Source: Fibrobacteres bacterium CG2_30_45_31
GTDB lineage: Bacteria > Fibrobacterota > Fibrobacteria > Fibrobacterales > Fibrobacteraceae
Assembly: GCA_001873075.1 (NCBI GenBank)
Contig: MNYL01000109.1
Coordinates: 1 to 7,463, forward strand
DNA length: 7,463 bases
Reading direction: 5' to 3'
Below are positions 5,990 to 7,463 of the stretch, piece after piece (the stretch's first letter is position 1; each line of letters begins with the position of its first letter). The position numbers were made by a program, and so were the translations under genes. A model generated the notes under the pieces. It worked only from the letters and a program-made list of their open reading frames with translations, searched no databases and was not told the origin of the DNA.

Positions 5990-6742
5990 ATGGATGCAGG
6001 TATTTATGTCGAGAATCTTTTTAAGCGTTACCCGAAGGGATCGGAGGTGCTTCACGGGGTGGATCTTCGGATTCCGAAGGGGGCATTTTTTACTTTGTTA
6101 GGTCCGAATGGTGCAGGGAAAACGACGCTGATTAAGATTCTGACGGCGTTGATGGATGCGGATTCGGGGACTTTTTCTGTGGCGGGTTTTGATCCCCGGT
6201 TGCATTTTCAAGAGGTGCAGAGGCGCATGGGAGTTGCTTCTCAGAGTAATGAGGTGGATCTTTCGGAGACTCCGGCCCATTTGCTGACGTTTCAGGGGCG
6301 CTTGTTCGGGATGTCGGCAGCGGATGCGGCGGCGAGAGCGGTGGAGTTGCTTACAGCGTTTCATCTCGACGGCGAGAAGGATAAAAAGGCGAGTACGCTT
6401 TCCGGCGGAAATCTCCGTCGTCTCCATTGTGCGCTGGCGTTGGTGCATCGTCCGGAGATTTTATTTCTGGATGAGCCTACGGTGGGGATGGATCCGATGG
6501 CGAGGGATACGTTCTGGAATGTGATTACGCGCTTGAACCGTGAGGAAGGGGTGACGGTGTTTTTGACGACGCAGTATCTGGAGGAGGCCGATAAGCATGC
6601 TTCGGAGATGGCGCTGATGCTGGCGGGCAAAATCGTTTATGCGGGCGCGATTGCCGGGTTTAAAAAATGGGTGAATCCTGCGGACAATCTTTCGCTGGAT
6701 GAGAGTTACCTTGAATACGTGAAAAGGGAGACAATGATATGA
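5990..6742 (+). CDS. ABC-2 type exporter ATP-binding protein, DrrA-like
   Basis: This 250-residue nucleotide-binding subunit sits on the cytoplasmic face of the inner membrane and would power export by the permease encoded next to it. Walker A is GPNGAGKTT (38-46), the Q-loop Gln is 85, the signature is LSGGN (137-141), Walker B is ILFLDE (157-162) and the D-loop follows at VGMD (165-168). In the switch region TTQYLEEAD replaces the usual His with Gln 195, as is common in DrrA-type drug-export ATPases, which often also lack the final Gln of LSGGQ. All catalytic motifs are present. ATG 5990 is preceded by AAGGAG (5979-5984) at 5 bp spacing. Its last bases overlap the permease start (ATGA), which implies translational coupling. 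The substrate is unknown; daunorubicin-type drugs are only the namesake of the family. Confidence 0.94.
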   Translation: MDAGIYVENLFKRYPKGSEVLHGVDLRIPKGAFFTLLGPNGAGKTTLIKILTALMDADSGTFSVAGFDPRLHFQEVQRRMGVASQSNEVDLSETPAHLLTFQGRLFGMSAADAAARAVELLTAFHLDGEKDKKASTLSGGNLRRLHCALALVHRPEILFLDEPTVGMDPMARDTFWNVITRLNREEGVTVFLTTQYLEEADKHASEMALMLAGKIVYAGAIAGFKKWVNPADNLSLDESYLEYVKRETMI

Positions 6743-7463
6743 ATAATGCTTGTTTGCTGCTGATTCAGAGAGCGGTTTTTAAATTGATGAAACAGCCGGC
6801 GGCACCGCTGATGGGTTTCGGGATGAGTTTGTTTTTCCTCCTGGTTTACAATGCGGGTATTGGCGGTATCGGGTTTATGGAGGCGTTTGGTTCCGGGGGG
6901 TATTTGTCGTTTGTGTTTCCGATTGCGATGGTCTCTCTTGCGATGGGTTCTTCGGCGGGGGCGGGGCAGACGCTGAATGCGGATATGCAGTCCGGCTATT
7001 TCCGTCGTTTGTACCGGAGTCCTCTGCCGCGCTGGGCTTTGGTGCTGGCTCCCATGCTCGCAGATACGCTTTCTACGCTGTTTTTTACCGCACTCCTGCT
7101 TGGTATCGCGGCTGCGTGCGGTGTGATTTTTCAGTATGGTGTGTGGTCGGTGCTGGGGTTGCTTCTGTTGTCCTTTTTGTGGTCGATTACTTTGTGCGGA
7201 TTTTCCGCCGGAGTGATGCTTCGCACGGGACAATCTCAAAGTGCTTCGATTGTGACGAATGCTGTGTTTCCGTTGTTGTTTTTGAGTACCACGTTTCTTC
7301 CGCGGGAGATGATTACGACTCAGTGGCTTTTGACGGTGTCGTGGGGAAATCCGGTGACCTATCTTCTGGAAGGCTCGCGGTATCTTCTGGCGGGGACTTC
7401 TTCGGCGCGGTTCTTCTATGTTGCGCTCGTACTATTTGCTGCGAGTGCTGTAGTATCCATCGC
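6739..7463 (+). CDS. ABC-2 type transporter permease, DrrB-like (3'-truncated by window end)
   Basis: The frame is open from ATG 6739 to the window edge: 241 codons plus two bases. The start overlaps the ATPase stop by four bases and has AAAGGGAG 8 bp upstream. The protein is an integral inner-membrane subunit. Hydrophobic segments lie at about residues 22-45, 55-75, 101-130, 135-160, 171-187 and 225-241, the sixth near the cut. Between the last two is the ABC-2 family motif region, LSTTFLPREM (182-191) and WGNPVTYLLEGSR (202-214), as in DrrB/NodJ-type permeases. Members are usually about 250-260 residues, so probably only a few codons are missing. With the ATPase it would form a half-transporter dimer exporting a hydrophobic compound or glycolipid. 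The substrate cannot be inferred. Confidence 0.9.
   Translation, partial: MNNACLLLIQRAVFKLMKQPAAPLMGFGMSLFFLLVYNAGIGGIGFMEAFGSGGYLSFVFPIAMVSLAMGSSAGAGQTLNADMQSGYFRRLYRSPLPRWALVLAPMLADTLSTLFFTALLLGIAAACGVIFQYGVWSVLGLLLLSFLWSITLCGFSAGVMLRTGQSQSASIVTNAVFPLLFLSTTFLPREMITTQWLLTVSWGNPVTYLLEGSRYLLAGTSSARFFYVALVLFAASAVVSI

Noticed and set aside
6706..7239. Minus-strand ORF antisense to the permease
   Set aside because: Its Arg/Gln/His-rich translation is the expected antisense of membrane-protein codons, and the plus-strand frame has clear ABC-2 motifs.

Overview
The window joins a CRISPR-Cas locus to an ordinary chromosomal regulator/exporter operon. It opens inside the last 34 codons of a cas2 gene. 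A 71-bp leader-like gap follows, then a large, regular CRISPR array of 52 full 36-bp repeats whose copies look identical by eye. Its 52 spacers are mostly 30 bp (range 28-31), and a degenerate 53rd repeat closes the array in register. cas2 directly before a 36-bp-repeat array with 30-bp spacers, and a repeat that begins GTTCTGG on the minus strand, fit a type II system, probably II-C. The cas9 and cas1 genes that would prove this lie outside the window. A minus-strand hairpin followed by seven T overlaps the end of cas2 and suggests that the array is transcribed leftward, towards the cas genes.

Right of the array (about 3.7-4.4 kb) a good sigma70-type promoter precedes a toxin-first toxin-antitoxin pair: a RelE/HigB-like toxin and an Xre-type helix-turn-helix antitoxin. 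About 75 bp beyond a hairpin at the end of that pair stands one isolated, intact 29-bp repeat of the type I-E kind (GTGTTCCCCGC..., ...GATGAACCG). It has an AT-rich leader-like sequence on its left and no second repeat. Traces of two CRISPR types therefore lie within 1 kb of each other.

From 4502 to 5088 no gene is supported. This stretch holds small hairpins, a conspicuous 140-bp GC-rich element that can fold into nested stems, and T-rich DNA before the next gene.

From 5089 to the end there is a rightward set of three genes: an AraC-family regulator, a DrrA-like ABC exporter ATPase, and an ABC-2 permease that overlaps it by 4 bp and runs off the window. The likely role is efflux of a small toxic or antibiotic-like compound, or of lipid, under local AraC control.

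The organism is a bacterium with clear GGAG ribosome binding sites. The T-rich, TTG/GCG/TCG-rich codon use together with a type II-C-like locus would suit a gut or rumen Gram-negative such as Fibrobacter, but this is only a weak inference. The most interesting points are the lone I-E repeat, a pair of diverged spacers that appear to sample the same phage gene twice, the GC-rich structured element, and the antisense terminator at the cas2 end of the array.
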